Assembly (NCBI GenBank): GCA_015059105.1
Contig: SVBB01000003.1
Span: 97,990-161,989, forward strand
DNA: 64,000 nucleotides
Source of the DNA: Erysipelotrichaceae bacterium
GTDB lineage: Bacteria; Bacillota_I; Bacilli_A; RFN20; CAG-826
Direction: 5' to 3'
Positions within the stretch are counted from its first letter, which is position 1, and every line of letters starts with the position of its first letter. The position numbers and the translations under genes are program-made. The notes beneath the pieces are model-generated. The model searched no databases. It saw nothing but the letters and a program-made list of their open reading frames with translations, and was not told the DNA's origin. Shown here in pieces: positions 16,522 through 25,573 of the stretch.

Positions 16522-17938
16522 GAGTAATCACCATTTTGTAATCAGACCAATATTCAGTTCTCTTTAGGCCAAATGTAGTTATTAATACTGGGACGATATG
16601 ACTAGTTTTTTTATTACTAGCAGCTACTAATCTATCAATCTTATTCATTAAGTTAATATGTGCTTCTGTATTCATTTCGTATTCTTTTTGATAGAACTTC
16701 ATTTCACATAGATTGATGATTTTATCTTTTCTTTCAATTACTAAATCAATTTGACTCCCGTGCTTATTATCTTCTTTTGGCATTAACCATGAAAACTGCA
16801 TCGTTTGCACTTGTGAGATGCCTAATCTTTTTTTGATGACATCGAGGTGGTTGTAACAAAGATTTTCAAAAGCTGGTCCTACCCAACTGTTTATCACATT
16901 TTCATTAAATATATTGTCGCTCAACGATTGTTTATTAGAAATGTGCTTTAAATAGAATAAACAAAATGGGTCGATGACTTTATAACACTTTTCTTTCCCA
17001 TTTCCTTTATAAGGAATATATTTAAGAATAAAGTCACTATTTTCAAGAGAAGAAAGGGCTTTTGTAATATATAAGCCATCGCTTATACCAAGTCCTTCAA
17101 GTAGTTCTTTTCTAGTGTAACCACCAGTTCTTTTTGCTAAAAAGTTAACTATGTCCTTAGATGTTTTTTTGTCGGTGAATGAGGCTTCAAATAAATTGTT
17201 ATATTCAAGAGATAACTTAGCGTCTTTCGCTACGAATAATTTATCGATATTTTCGTTAAGCGATAATGAAGGATCGTAATAATTTAAATAATATGGAATA
17301 CCACTGAAAACCATATATATAGAAGCGATGGTGTATAGAGGTAGATTTATTCCTTTAGCAAGGAAAAACTCACGGCATTCGTGGAGTGAAAGTGGCGATA
17401 GTCTAATAGAATATGTTAGACGGTTATATAATCCCCCGTGTGCGTTAATTAAATTATTAATAATCCAAGAGGATGATGATCCACATACAATGACCATCAA
17501 GTTGTTTCTAGTGCATGCCCAATTGTTCCAAAACCATGAAAAGGCAGCGACAAAACCAGATTTAGGAGTGTCCATCCATGGGAACTCATCTAAAAAAACA
17601 ACAAGTCTTCCATCTTGGTTTTTGCTTTCTAATAACTTGATAAGCCTTAAAAAAGCTTCATTCCAGTCTTTTGGTTGATTCTTATTTATTTCTCCTGCTA
17701 ATAGGAGTGAAGAATGGAAAGCTTTTAATTGAGTTTCTAATCTAGAATAATTAGATAATTTAGTTTCTTCAGGAGATAGTCCAGTATGTTTAAAGGCCAT
17801 ATTATTTAAAAAGAGTTCATTGATAAGGAATGTTTTCCCGACTCTTCTTCTTCCATAAACAGCGACTAATTCACTTTTATCACTATTCATAAGGTCAAGG
17901 AATTCTTTTTTCTCTTTTTCTCTTCCAATAAGACTCAT
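16502..17938 (-). CDS. AAA ATPase with C-terminal DUF234 nuclease-like domain
   Basis: This is a 478-residue protein of the 'archaeal-type' AAA ATPase/DUF234 group. The Walker A motif is in AVYGRRRVGKTFLIN (about 29-42) and the Walker B motif in VVFLDEFPW (about 115-123), followed by a sensor-like VIVCGSSSSW. A winged-helix region (about 270-320) precedes a C-terminal domain with GSQIDLVIE and CEMKFY, the D and ExK pattern of PD-(D/E)xK nucleases. The role of this family is not settled; it is common in gut Bacilli and Bacteroidetes and often travels alone. AAGGAG sits before the ATG. The direct repeats just upstream may be its own control region. Confidence 0.88.
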   Translation of the reverse strand: MSLIGREKEKKEFLDLMNSDKSELVAVYGRRRVGKTFLINELFLNNMAFKHTGLSPEETKLSNYSRLETQLKAFHSSLLLAGEINKNQPKDWNEAFLRLIKLLESKNQDGRLVVFLDEFPWMDTPKSGFVAAFSWFWNNWACTRNNLMVIVCGSSSSWIINNLINAHGGLYNRLTYSIRLSPLSLHECREFFLAKGINLPLYTIASIYMVFSGIPYYLNYYDPSLSLNENIDKLFVAKDAKLSLEYNNLFEASFTDKKTSKDIVNFLAKRTGGYTRKELLEGLGISDGLYITKALSSLENSDFILKYIPYKGNGKEKCYKVIDPFCLFYLKHISNKQSLSDNIFNENVINSWVGPAFENLCYNHLDVIKKRLGISQVQTMQFSWLMPKEDNKHGSQIDLVIERKDKIINLCEMKFYQKEYEMNTEAHINLMNKIDRLVAASNKKTSHIVPVLITTFGLKRTEYWSDYKMVITLEDLFN

Positions 17939-17977
17939 AGCTTAATCTCCTTTTTTCTTGCAAATATAGTATAACCG

Positions 17978-18090
17978 ATAGTTGTCAAAAAATCGACTAA
18001 ATTTCTTTATTATTTGACTCCGATGAGGCAAAAGTAGGCTTATAGTTGTCAAAAAATCGACTAAATTTCTTTATTATTTGACTCCGATGA
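17978..18090 (-). repeat. Two 49-bp direct repeats upstream of the AAA ATPase gene
   Basis: Copies at 17978-18026 and 18042-18090 are identical over 49 bases, separated by 15. Each contains GTCAAAAAATCGAC, with the imperfect inverted pair GTC and GAC, and an AT-rich half. They lie 40-150 bases before the ATPase start, where an operator or duplicated promoter would sit. The remaining bases to 18185 are AT-rich with no other feature that I can see. Confidence 0.85.
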
Positions 18091-18185
18091 TGTTGCCAAA
18101 AACTTGCATTTTATTAGCAAATGTCTTTTTTAGTTATAGTTTCGATAATGTTTTAGTTTAAGATAATAAATTTTTCATAAATAAA

Positions 18186-18210
18186 AGTCCCATGATTTTC
18201 ACATAGGACT
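18186..18210 (-). terminator. Rho-independent terminator of the GT2-GH3-GPH operon
   Basis: On the minus strand AGTCCTATG pairs with CATGGGACT (one G-U) around a 7-base loop and is followed by TTTTATTT. It is 25 bases after the transporter stop. Confidence 0.85.
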
Positions 18211-18235
18211 GATATTGTTTTTATAAACAATAATT

Positions 18236-20158
18236 CTATTGAAGAGCGCTTGCTCTTTCAGAAAGAGTGGCTTCACGAAGTTTGAGGAATTCTTCTTCAA
18301 CTTTCTTTTCTCTTTCTTCTTGTTTAGCTTTCTTGGCTTCAAGTTTAGCTTTGAGTTCTGGAGAAGCAGCAAGTTTATCAGCGAAGGCTTTTTCTTTCGC
18401 GTCTTTCTTAGCTTTTGCAGCAGCTTCTTTCTCTTCTTTGGCTTTTAATTTAATAGCAAGAGCGTCTTGATATTTCTTTTCTTCCGCTTCGAAGGATAAG
18501 CCTTGTTTTTCACATTTGGCTTTGAGTTCTTTAACGCGTGCTTCTTCCGCTTCTTTATTGGAATTAGCTTCTTCTAAGGCTAAGCGTTCTTCACTAGAGA
18601 CATAAGGAATACCACGTGCTGCACAGACAGCCTTTTGGTCTTCTTCAATGGCTTTGTGGTCGCATTTAGAATATTTTTCAACTCTCATGAAGATGAAGAG
18701 TAAAGCGATTAAGACATAGCAGATTGTTTCCGCGCCGACGAAAATCCAGAGCATTGGAGTTTGCATTGTTTCTGGGTGGTTTGGATCGTAATTAGAGATT
18801 TGTAAGATTAAGTTTAAGATACCAGTGGCAATACCTGTCATACCCGCCATAATGGCACCGTAGATAGTCATTGATAAACCATCAGTGCGTTTGCCGTATA
18901 AAGCTTCTTGGTGATCCATGACGTCACCTAATAAGGCAATAGAGAGATACATTGCAGGAGTAGTGCCTAAGGCTTTCACTGCAAAGGAAACGATAGAGAT
19001 GGCGAATTGACTATTTTCTGGAACGAATGGAACGAGAAGTCCAATGCCACCTCCGATGATGGAGAGGATAGCACCTAAGATGATGGCTTTACCTTTACCA
19101 ATCTTATTAGAGAGTGGCCAAGCGATAACCATACCTAAGGCAGTTGGAATCGCACCGACAATTGCTAAAGTACCAGAGAAGGCACCACCGTTAGCTGTGC
19201 TATATGTGCCATCTGCTCCTTTAAACCATGATGTACAGAAATAGAGTTGCGAAACGTTCTTCATCATACCACCGAGTTGATAGAGGAAGAAGAAGACGAT
19301 AATGATGAGCCAGAATTTATCTTTACGGCAGATTTTCCATTGCTCTTTAGTAGTGATGGATTTTTGTTCACCTTGTTCACTGTTATCTCTACTCGCGAGA
19401 GCGAATCTTTCTTCAGTGACCCTTTCTCTAGTGAAATAATATTCGATAATTGCACCAACAGCAGTGATGGCGATTAAGACGATAGAGAATACTTTAAAGG
19501 CGTTATAAGATGCCGCAGTATCAATGACACCACCCTTATCGACGAATAAGAAGCCGAGGAAGAATGGAACGATCATCGTACATAAACCGATGGAGGCTAA
19601 GTTACAGGCGTTAGATAATGTGGCAAGTAAGGAACGATCTTTTCCGTTACGTGTGGATAAGTTAACTAACGAACTATGTGGTGTGAAGTATAGTGGGTAA
19701 GCGACTGCAAACCATAAGTTATAACCAACAGCTAGAAGAACACAGGCTAAGACTTGTGTGCCGGAATCACTAGTGGCACTGGCAAGTGGAGTGACGATGA
19801 ATAACATCACTAAAGCGATTAAACTTGCAGGTAATGAGAATAGGATTAATGGTCTAGCTTTACCAGCTTTGAATTTGCTCTTATCCATAAGTTTACCAAC
19901 GACGATGTTTCCAATGACGACTAAAATGACGGAAACAACTGGTAATAATGTGTTGAATAAAGCAGCCCAGGCCGTGATCCCAAAAATATCAGTGAGATAT
20001 TTGTTGAGATAGCTCGCGAGGAAGGCATTTGCGATCAACGCAAGGGTTGGTCCAGCGAAATATCCGAGGATCCCTTCTGGGAATAGTTTAGGCTTCGCAG
20101 ATTTGACTTTTGATGACAATAATGGTGAGTCAAATATGCTCTTTTTAGATTTTGACAT
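18236..20158 (-). CDS. GPH-family sugar:cation symporter with coiled-coil tail
   Basis: This 640-residue transporter has 12 predicted membrane helices in the first 510 residues and resembles the melibiose/xyloside (GPH) branch of the major facilitator superfamily. Family-like segments include GYFAGPTLALIANAFLASYL near the start, KLMDKSKFKAGKARPLIL in the first cytoplasmic loop, and DVMDHQEALYGKRTDGLS in the second half. The last 130 residues are an unusual highly charged Glu/Lys/Ala tail predicted to be helical and cytoplasmic. AAGGAG precedes the ATG. It follows the GH3 gene by 18 bases, so it most likely imports beta-glucosides or related disaccharides that this GH3 then splits. Confidence 0.92.
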   Translation of the reverse strand: MSKSKKSIFDSPLLSSKVKSAKPKLFPEGILGYFAGPTLALIANAFLASYLNKYLTDIFGITAWAALFNTLLPVVSVILVVIGNIVVGKLMDKSKFKAGKARPLILFSLPASLIALVMLFIVTPLASATSDSGTQVLACVLLAVGYNLWFAVAYPLYFTPHSSLVNLSTRNGKDRSLLATLSNACNLASIGLCTMIVPFFLGFLFVDKGGVIDTAASYNAFKVFSIVLIAITAVGAIIEYYFTRERVTEERFALASRDNSEQGEQKSITTKEQWKICRKDKFWLIIIVFFFLYQLGGMMKNVSQLYFCTSWFKGADGTYSTANGGAFSGTLAIVGAIPTALGMVIAWPLSNKIGKGKAIILGAILSIIGGGIGLLVPFVPENSQFAISIVSFAVKALGTTPAMYLSIALLGDVMDHQEALYGKRTDGLSMTIYGAIMAGMTGIATGILNLILQISNYDPNHPETMQTPMLWIFVGAETICYVLIALLFIFMRVEKYSKCDHKAIEEDQKAVCAARGIPYVSSEERLALEEANSNKEAEEARVKELKAKCEKQGLSFEAEEKKYQDALAIKLKAKEEKEAAAKAKKDAKEKAFADKLAASPELKAKLEAKKAKQEEREKKVEEEFLKLREATLSERASALQ

Positions 20159-20176
20159 AAAATTTACTCCTTTCTT

Positions 20177-22630
20177 TTATGCTTGTTTTGCAGCCTTTTT
20201 TGCTAATTTTCTTTCTTTTTTAAGTTTTTTACCTTCTAAACGGAATTTATGTAATCCTTTGAAGAAGTGACCGTTGAACATCATGATGAGACCATCGAGT
20301 TGTTCCCAGTGAATCGCTCCTCCAGTCATTCTAGAAAGACCTCTCATCGGTTGATGATAGACACCCATGATAAGTGTATTCGCAGTCTTAGGATTTGTTT
20401 TCTTTAAGAATTTGATCGCTGTTCTAATCACCCAGCCAAAGACTCTTCCGGACCAACCTTGTGCCCAGCGGAGTTGTTGAACTGTCGTATAGTAGTTGAC
20501 GACGATTCTCTTCTTTCGATGGAATTTGAGTTTTCCTTCTGGGATATCTCTTCCTAAGACATAGGCGAATTCTTTATCAGGGACATCAGTGACTTTACCA
20601 GAGAAATATGATGGGCATAATTTCTCTTCATATGGAAGAACATTCGTGGTTCCCTTCATATGATGTCTTTCTCTAAGCCAAATGTCTTTAGAAGAACCAC
20701 CGATAGAGATATCGTAATCACCTTCTTCAATCTCCCATTTGTTAGTGGCGACATTGAAGTATCTAAATGAATAATCATCGAATGGGATGAAGACTTCTTT
20801 TTCTTCTCCTGGTTCGAGTTCGACTTTTATAAATCCTTTTAATTCTTTATACGCGCGGAAGACTTTTGATTTCTTCAGCCCGATATACATCTGAGCGACT
20901 TCTTTACCTTTGACCTTACCGATGTTTTTGATTTTGAAGGAAGCACCTTTATCAGATAAGACTAAATCTGCATAGGCGAATTCGGTGTAAGATAAGCCGT
21001 ATCCAAATGGATAAAGGACATCGGTGTTCGTCTTTTCATAATAACGATATCCGACATAGATGGATTCTCGATATTCCGCAGTGTTTTCGTTTTTATGGAA
21101 ATAGTTATATGCTGGATAATTCTTATAGAAGAATGGATATGACTCAGAGAGTTTACCAGATGGGTTGACTTTGCCAGTTAAGACATTGACAATCGCATTC
21201 GCGGAAGCTTGTCCAGTTAAGTGGCAGTGGATTAAGCCGTCTACTCTCTTCGCGAATGGTAGTTCTACGGCAGAACCAGTGAATAAGCAGACGACGATTG
21301 GTTTATCGAGTTTGAAAAGTTCATCTAATAAACGGAGTTGGTTATTAGGAAGCTTCATATTGACTCTATCAATACCTTCCGCTTCAGAGAGTTCATCAAG
21401 TCCTAAGAAAGCGACGATAACATCAGCGTCAGAAGCGAGTTTAACCGCGCGGGCCGCTCTGCCTTTGGACCATTTTCCGTTGAGGTGGAAACCTGGTTCA
21501 TAACCGATGAAATTGATATCAGGGTTTTCGTTTAATAAATCGACGACCTTATCAAGTCTCGTTGGATTAACTAAAGAAGAACCCGCACCTTGATAACGTG
21601 GTTTTTCGATGAATTTACCGATGAAAGCAATTTTCTTTTCTTTTGAGAGCGGTAAGACCCCATTATTTTCAAGAAGGACGATACATTCTTCCGCGGCTTT
21701 TTGGGCTAATTTATGATTTTCTTCTTCGTTAAATGTGACTGAGCTTTCTTTTAAATTCTTATCAGTTCTTAACGCGAGGTCGATGACGCGGTCAACACAG
21801 TCATCGAGGATGGATTCATCTAAAACACCGTCTCTGATTGCTTTGATGATTTCTCGATCAGTATCGCCATCATTAAATGGCATTTCGAGTTCATTATTGG
21901 CGAGAAGACCTTTGATACGGTCATCTTCTCCGCCCCAGTCGGAGACCATCACCCCGTCATATTTCCATTCGTTTCTTAAAATGGCATTACAGATGTGTTG
22001 GTTTTGGTTGGAATAATCGCCGTTAACAAGGTTATAAGAGGACATGATTGTCCATGGTTTACCTTCTTTAATTGCGATTTCAAAGTTTGTTAAATATATT
22101 TCACGTAAGGCTCTTTCATCGACGACAGAGTCAACGTTCATTCTTCTAAGTTCTTGTGAGTTACAGGCAAAATGTTTAACACAGGCTGAAACACCTTGAG
22201 ATTGAATACCTTGAACGTATTGGGCAGCCATTTTACCTGCTAAATATGGATCTTCAGAGAAATATTCAAAGTTACGTCCACATAATGGGTTACGCTTGAT
22301 ATTGATACCAGGTCCTAATAAGACGTGAACTTTTTCATATATCGCTTCTTTACCAAGGGCTTCACCTATCTCTTTTCCAAGTTCTAAGTTCCAGGAAGAG
22401 GCTACCGCAGAAGCAGTAGGGAAGCAAGTTGCTTTAAATGATTCATTAAGTCCGAGGTTATCGGCAGCGGCTTGTTGTTTTCTTAAACCGTGTGGACCAT
22501 CAGATAAGAATATAGATGGGATACCGAGGCGATCGATGTTCTCGGTTTGCCAGAAGTCTTTCCCACTCATGAGGGAAGCCTTTTCTTGAAGCGTTAATTG
22601 GTCGATGATGTCTTGGTGTTTTCTGTTCAT
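20177..22630 (-). CDS. Cytoplasmic GH3 beta-glucosidase
   Basis: This 817-residue enzyme has no signal peptide and the normal GH3 order: TIM barrel, alpha/beta sandwich, fibronectin-like domain. Motifs are LSDGPHGLR, GRNFEYFSEDP, KHFACNSQE, the nucleophile D231 in VMVSDWGG and the likely acid/base E418 in EAEGIDR. The last 140 residues form an extra basic helical region (IHWEQLDGLIMMFNGHFFKG) also seen in some gut Firmicutes GH3 proteins. It would release terminal glucose or xylose from imported oligosaccharides. Its ATG shares one base with the stop of the glycosyltransferase upstream, and the sugar transporter follows, forming one operon. Confidence 0.94.
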   Translation of the reverse strand: MNRKHQDIIDQLTLQEKASLMSGKDFWQTENIDRLGIPSIFLSDGPHGLRKQQAAADNLGLNESFKATCFPTASAVASSWNLELGKEIGEALGKEAIYEKVHVLLGPGINIKRNPLCGRNFEYFSEDPYLAGKMAAQYVQGIQSQGVSACVKHFACNSQELRRMNVDSVVDERALREIYLTNFEIAIKEGKPWTIMSSYNLVNGDYSNQNQHICNAILRNEWKYDGVMVSDWGGEDDRIKGLLANNELEMPFNDGDTDREIIKAIRDGVLDESILDDCVDRVIDLALRTDKNLKESSVTFNEEENHKLAQKAAEECIVLLENNGVLPLSKEKKIAFIGKFIEKPRYQGAGSSLVNPTRLDKVVDLLNENPDINFIGYEPGFHLNGKWSKGRAARAVKLASDADVIVAFLGLDELSEAEGIDRVNMKLPNNQLRLLDELFKLDKPIVVCLFTGSAVELPFAKRVDGLIHCHLTGQASANAIVNVLTGKVNPSGKLSESYPFFYKNYPAYNYFHKNENTAEYRESIYVGYRYYEKTNTDVLYPFGYGLSYTEFAYADLVLSDKGASFKIKNIGKVKGKEVAQMYIGLKKSKVFRAYKELKGFIKVELEPGEEKEVFIPFDDYSFRYFNVATNKWEIEEGDYDISIGGSSKDIWLRERHHMKGTTNVLPYEEKLCPSYFSGKVTDVPDKEFAYVLGRDIPEGKLKFHRKKRIVVNYYTTVQQLRWAQGWSGRVFGWVIRTAIKFLKKTNPKTANTLIMGVYHQPMRGLSRMTGGAIHWEQLDGLIMMFNGHFFKGLHKFRLEGKKLKKERKLAKKAAKQA

Positions 22631-23676
22631 TATTTCCAGCCCTTTCTTTTTGCAAATATTTTATAGCCAATGATGGTCATGAGATGCCTGATGCACGGTA
22701 TTTGTAACCATAATAACCAAGATGGTGAATGGTGTTTCCAAATGCGATACATTTCAGGATTACTCTCTTTAAAGTATTTATATAAATCCTTATATTGAAG
22801 ATGTCTTTCTTTGCCTTTTCCTATATAGGTGTAGAAATAGACGAGAACTGACATCTTGAATAGCTCATGACGGATATGCCATTTAAGCGGTTTACTCATT
22901 GCGTTATATTCATCGATATTGATGTGATCGATAACGGCTTTTTTGACGCGATATTGATGGTCATATTTCTTCGCCATATTCTCTAAAGAGATGGATTGAC
23001 CTTTTCTACCCACTGTGTACTTATAAATTCCTTTGTCTAAGTAATAGAGGGTCTTCGTGTTCTTGATGACATAGAAGAGGTATTGGTTATCCTCATAGAA
23101 CGTTTTCTCTAATAAAGGAATATTGATTTCTTTTAATAGAGCAGTTCTTACATATGTCATATGAATCATGAAGAAGTCACTGATGCCAACGCGTGGAAGT
23201 CCTTCCCAAGTGACGACATCTTCAATTTTCTTCATATGTCTTTTAAAGGAGATGACAGCTTGTGGAACATTATCATCTTCTTCATAAAAAGAACCATAAT
23301 CAGCAAGATATAAGTCTGGGTTATTTCCTTTTTCGTTTTGGACTTTGATGACATCTAATAAATGGATCAATCCTTCTTTATCGAGAAGGTCATCGCTGTC
23401 GAGAATCTTAAAATATAATCCTTGGGCGAGTTTGATACCAACATTGATACCAGAGCCATGGCCAGCATTCTCTTTATCAACCACTCGGACGAATGGATGC
23501 TTATCCGCGAACTCATGAGCGATCTCTGAAGTCCTATCAGTTGAGCCATCGTTGACGACGATGACATCGAGTTCATCATCTCGACCCACGAGAAGAGAAT
23601 CCAAGCATTGTTGAATATAACTTTCGGAGTTGAATGATGGGATGACAATAGATAGAAATTTCATTGACGAATTCAT
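22630..23676 (-). CDS. Family 2 glycosyltransferase
   Basis: This is a 348-residue GT2 enzyme with the GT-A fold: SIVIPSFNSESYIQQCLDSLL, VVNDGSTDRTSE and the metal-binding DSDD in KILDSDDLLD. The C-terminal 120 residues are basic and may sit at the membrane, but no clear membrane helix is present. It transfers a sugar from a nucleotide donor to a surface glycan or lipid; the acceptor is unknown. The ATG at 23676 or another four codons later could be the start; no strong Shine-Dalgarno is seen. It is unusual for such a gene to lead an operon of catabolic GH3 and transporter. Confidence 0.9.
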   Translation of the reverse strand: MNSSMKFLSIVIPSFNSESYIQQCLDSLLVGRDDELDVIVVNDGSTDRTSEIAHEFADKHPFVRVVDKENAGHGSGINVGIKLAQGLYFKILDSDDLLDKEGLIHLLDVIKVQNEKGNNPDLYLADYGSFYEEDDNVPQAVISFKRHMKKIEDVVTWEGLPRVGISDFFMIHMTYVRTALLKEINIPLLEKTFYEDNQYLFYVIKNTKTLYYLDKGIYKYTVGRKGQSISLENMAKKYDHQYRVKKAVIDHINIDEYNAMSKPLKWHIRHELFKMSVLVYFYTYIGKGKERHLQYKDLYKYFKESNPEMYRIWKHHSPSWLLWLQIPCIRHLMTIIGYKIFAKRKGWK

Positions 23677-23923
23677 TGTAATACTTCTTTCTAAAGAAAA
23701 ATGGAAATTAGCATATATTGTTTTTAATTTGGCATAGATTGCATTTTAACCAGCAAATTAAAGGGCTATTTATACGCTTTCAACATAACTATCTTACAAG
23801 AAAAAAACATATAAAAAAACATTTAAAATTTTTAAAGGTCAAATATTTAATTCTTATATATATGATAATTAATTATCAAATAGACAAAACTACAAAGGAC
23901 AAAATAAGTTAATTAATAAATTG

Positions 23924-24009
23924 AAAAACACCCCTAAAAATCAACATTATTGACCCTCAATCTCTATAATTAGTTATTAGAGATTAATTATATAAAATGA
24001 GGGTGTTTT
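23924..24009. repeat. Nested inverted repeat in the 408-base gap 23677-24084
   Basis: The gap holds no gene. Its first 240 bases are plain AT-rich DNA. From 23924 an 86-base structure appears. The inner stem AATCTCTA/TAGAGATT (23959-23966, 23978-23985) sits inside the stem ACCCTCA/TGAGGGT (23953-23959, 23998-24004), which competes with the outer pair AAAACACCC/GGGTGTTTT (23925-23933, 24001-24009). On the minus strand it ends in GTTTTT, so it may terminate the gene at 24085. A small inverted-repeat element is the alternative. Confidence 0.6.
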
Positions 24010-24084
24010 CTCCCTTTTTTCCATCACTAAAATTTTAATGTCGATTTTGGCATCAATTCTTGCGTTTAACTTACAAAAATATTT

Positions 24085-25200
24085 TTATGAAATTTCTTTA
24101 ATTGAGGCAGAATATTTCGCCCAGTTGTAGCTCGTTTGATAAGCGGATAGGTTGTCTTTGCTAACATAGATAGAGGCGGATGAACCGTCTAGTAAATGAT
24201 CGCCCACTCCAATGGAATTTGGCTTATCGTTTTTGATGATGAGGTGGGTGAGACTACTACCCGAGAAACTATTATCATATAGGAGTCTGATATTATCCTG
24301 GATAGTGATTTCTTTAACATTTTTATTTTGGAAAACATCAGGGTTAAAGGCTGCAATCACTTTATTGTTATATCGATATGGAATAGTGATTTTTTCGTCT
24401 TCCTTAATTAGTTTAGTGATGATCACTTCATCGTCTTTTTCTGAATATTCGAAATACTCTAGATAAGTATTGTCCCCATCTTTACCGGTATCAGGATTGA
24501 TTAAAGGAGGTTTATCAACATCTGGTATATCGGTAGGGGAAGTGATATCTAAAGACATCTTGATATCGTTGATCAACCCTTTGCTCCACATGATAACTCC
24601 TGATGAATTGAGGTGATAGTTTGTGTCATAGAACCATTCTTTTTCTTTCACCGCGTTATATGGGTTACCCAATATTTCAAAGTTTAATTTGTTGTGTAGA
24701 TAGTTATAGAAAGTTGTGAGGTCATCTTGATAGTTAATAGCGGCTTCATTCATTGGAGAGAAGCGGTAATACATTGTTGCGCCTTTTTCTTTCACCGCAT
24801 TAGAAAATTCATTCATCTTATCGATAAAAGTAGTTTCGATGATTGAGGTATCGATGCTTATTGGGTTATTGTTATCCACTCCGTCAAGCATGATATTGCC
24901 TTCTCTATTCACTTTGATATCTCCGTATTCGTTGAAGGAAGATGCGGCATAGATATCTTTTGGAGTGGGGATAATTCCTTTAGAGATATAGGAAATCTTT
25001 TCCCCGTTAAAAGAGGGGATAGAAGCGATCATGCTTTGCTTCATATGATAATCGAGCTTAAAGAACATATTTTTGTTCTGCTCTAATGCTTTATGCGTTT
25101 CTAGTGAGTTATAGTACATCGATAATGTTTGGGATGATATTTCGGGAGAGAGTATGACGATATCATCTTTTTTAATGCTATACCTCGCTGGTAAAAGCTT
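24085..25200 (-). pseudogene. 5'-truncated SGNH-hydrolase-like protein with BspA-type repeat
   Basis: The meaningful sequence starts at about LLPARYSIKKDDIVILSPE and runs to the end. The first part resembles SGNH/AlgX-like acyl-ester hydrolases, including the closing block TNYHLNSSGVIMWSKGL with the Asp/His pair. A linker follows (PTDIPDVDKPP), then a leucine-rich BspA-type region (VKEITIQDNIRLLYDNSFSGSSLTHLII) and the usual IYVSKDNLSAYQTSYNWAKYS ending. The frame stays open to 25335, but that part is the antisense of a membrane-protein gene and has no hydrolase character, and the expected N-terminal GDS block and signal are missing. I infer that the gene lost its 5' end at a rearrangement near 25200. 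Confidence 0.65.
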
Positions 25201-25522
25201 TAGCGCTTTACCACTCGTCTTCGCCCTTATTGGTGCATTAGTGATTGTGTGTGCAGCGTTTGTTGAATACAAATTCCCAAAAGTTGGACCTTTCATCTCC
25301 ATTTTAGCGGGCGCTTCACTAACTGCTTCTTTCATCCTCGCAATCAGCGATAGAGTGAACTTCTTAGGCGATGCTTTAATCCCAATGGATTATCCAGCAG
25401 AATTCTATTCCGCGATTGGCGCGACTATCACTTGCTTCGTCTTTATCGGCGTGGCAATCATCTTACTCGCTGTCAGTTATTTCATTCCTGAGATTAAACT
25501 CGTCAAAGAAAAAGCGGAATAA
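25196..25522 (+). pseudogene. 5'-truncated multi-span membrane protein
   Basis: From about ALPLVFALIGALVIVCAAF on, this frame encodes three hydrophobic helices separated by short loops (EYKFPKVGPF, SDRVNFLGDALIPMDY) and a basic end (PEIKLVKEKAE), a believable C-terminal half of an integral membrane protein. The preceding codons are the antisense of the neighbouring minus-strand hydrolase. No start codon or Shine-Dalgarno fits. The family was not recognised. It ends before a terminator shared with the convergent gene. It abuts the other truncated gene head to head. Confidence 0.6.
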
Positions 25523-25545
25523 GAGATATTATTCAAACTCATATT

Positions 25546-25571
25546 GGGGTGGTGTTAATCATCACCCTTTT
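25546..25571. terminator. Terminator between convergent genes
   Basis: GGGTGGTG and CATCACCC pair (one G-U) around TTAAT, followed by TTTTATTT. It serves the plus-strand membrane-protein remnant and perhaps also the convergent minus-strand gene ending at 25574. Confidence 0.8.
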
Positions 25572-25573
25572 AT

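Noticed and set aside
25201..25335. N-terminal part of the minus-strand hydrolase frame
   Set aside because: These 45 codons are the antisense of membrane helices on the plus strand and have no hydrolase or signal-peptide character.
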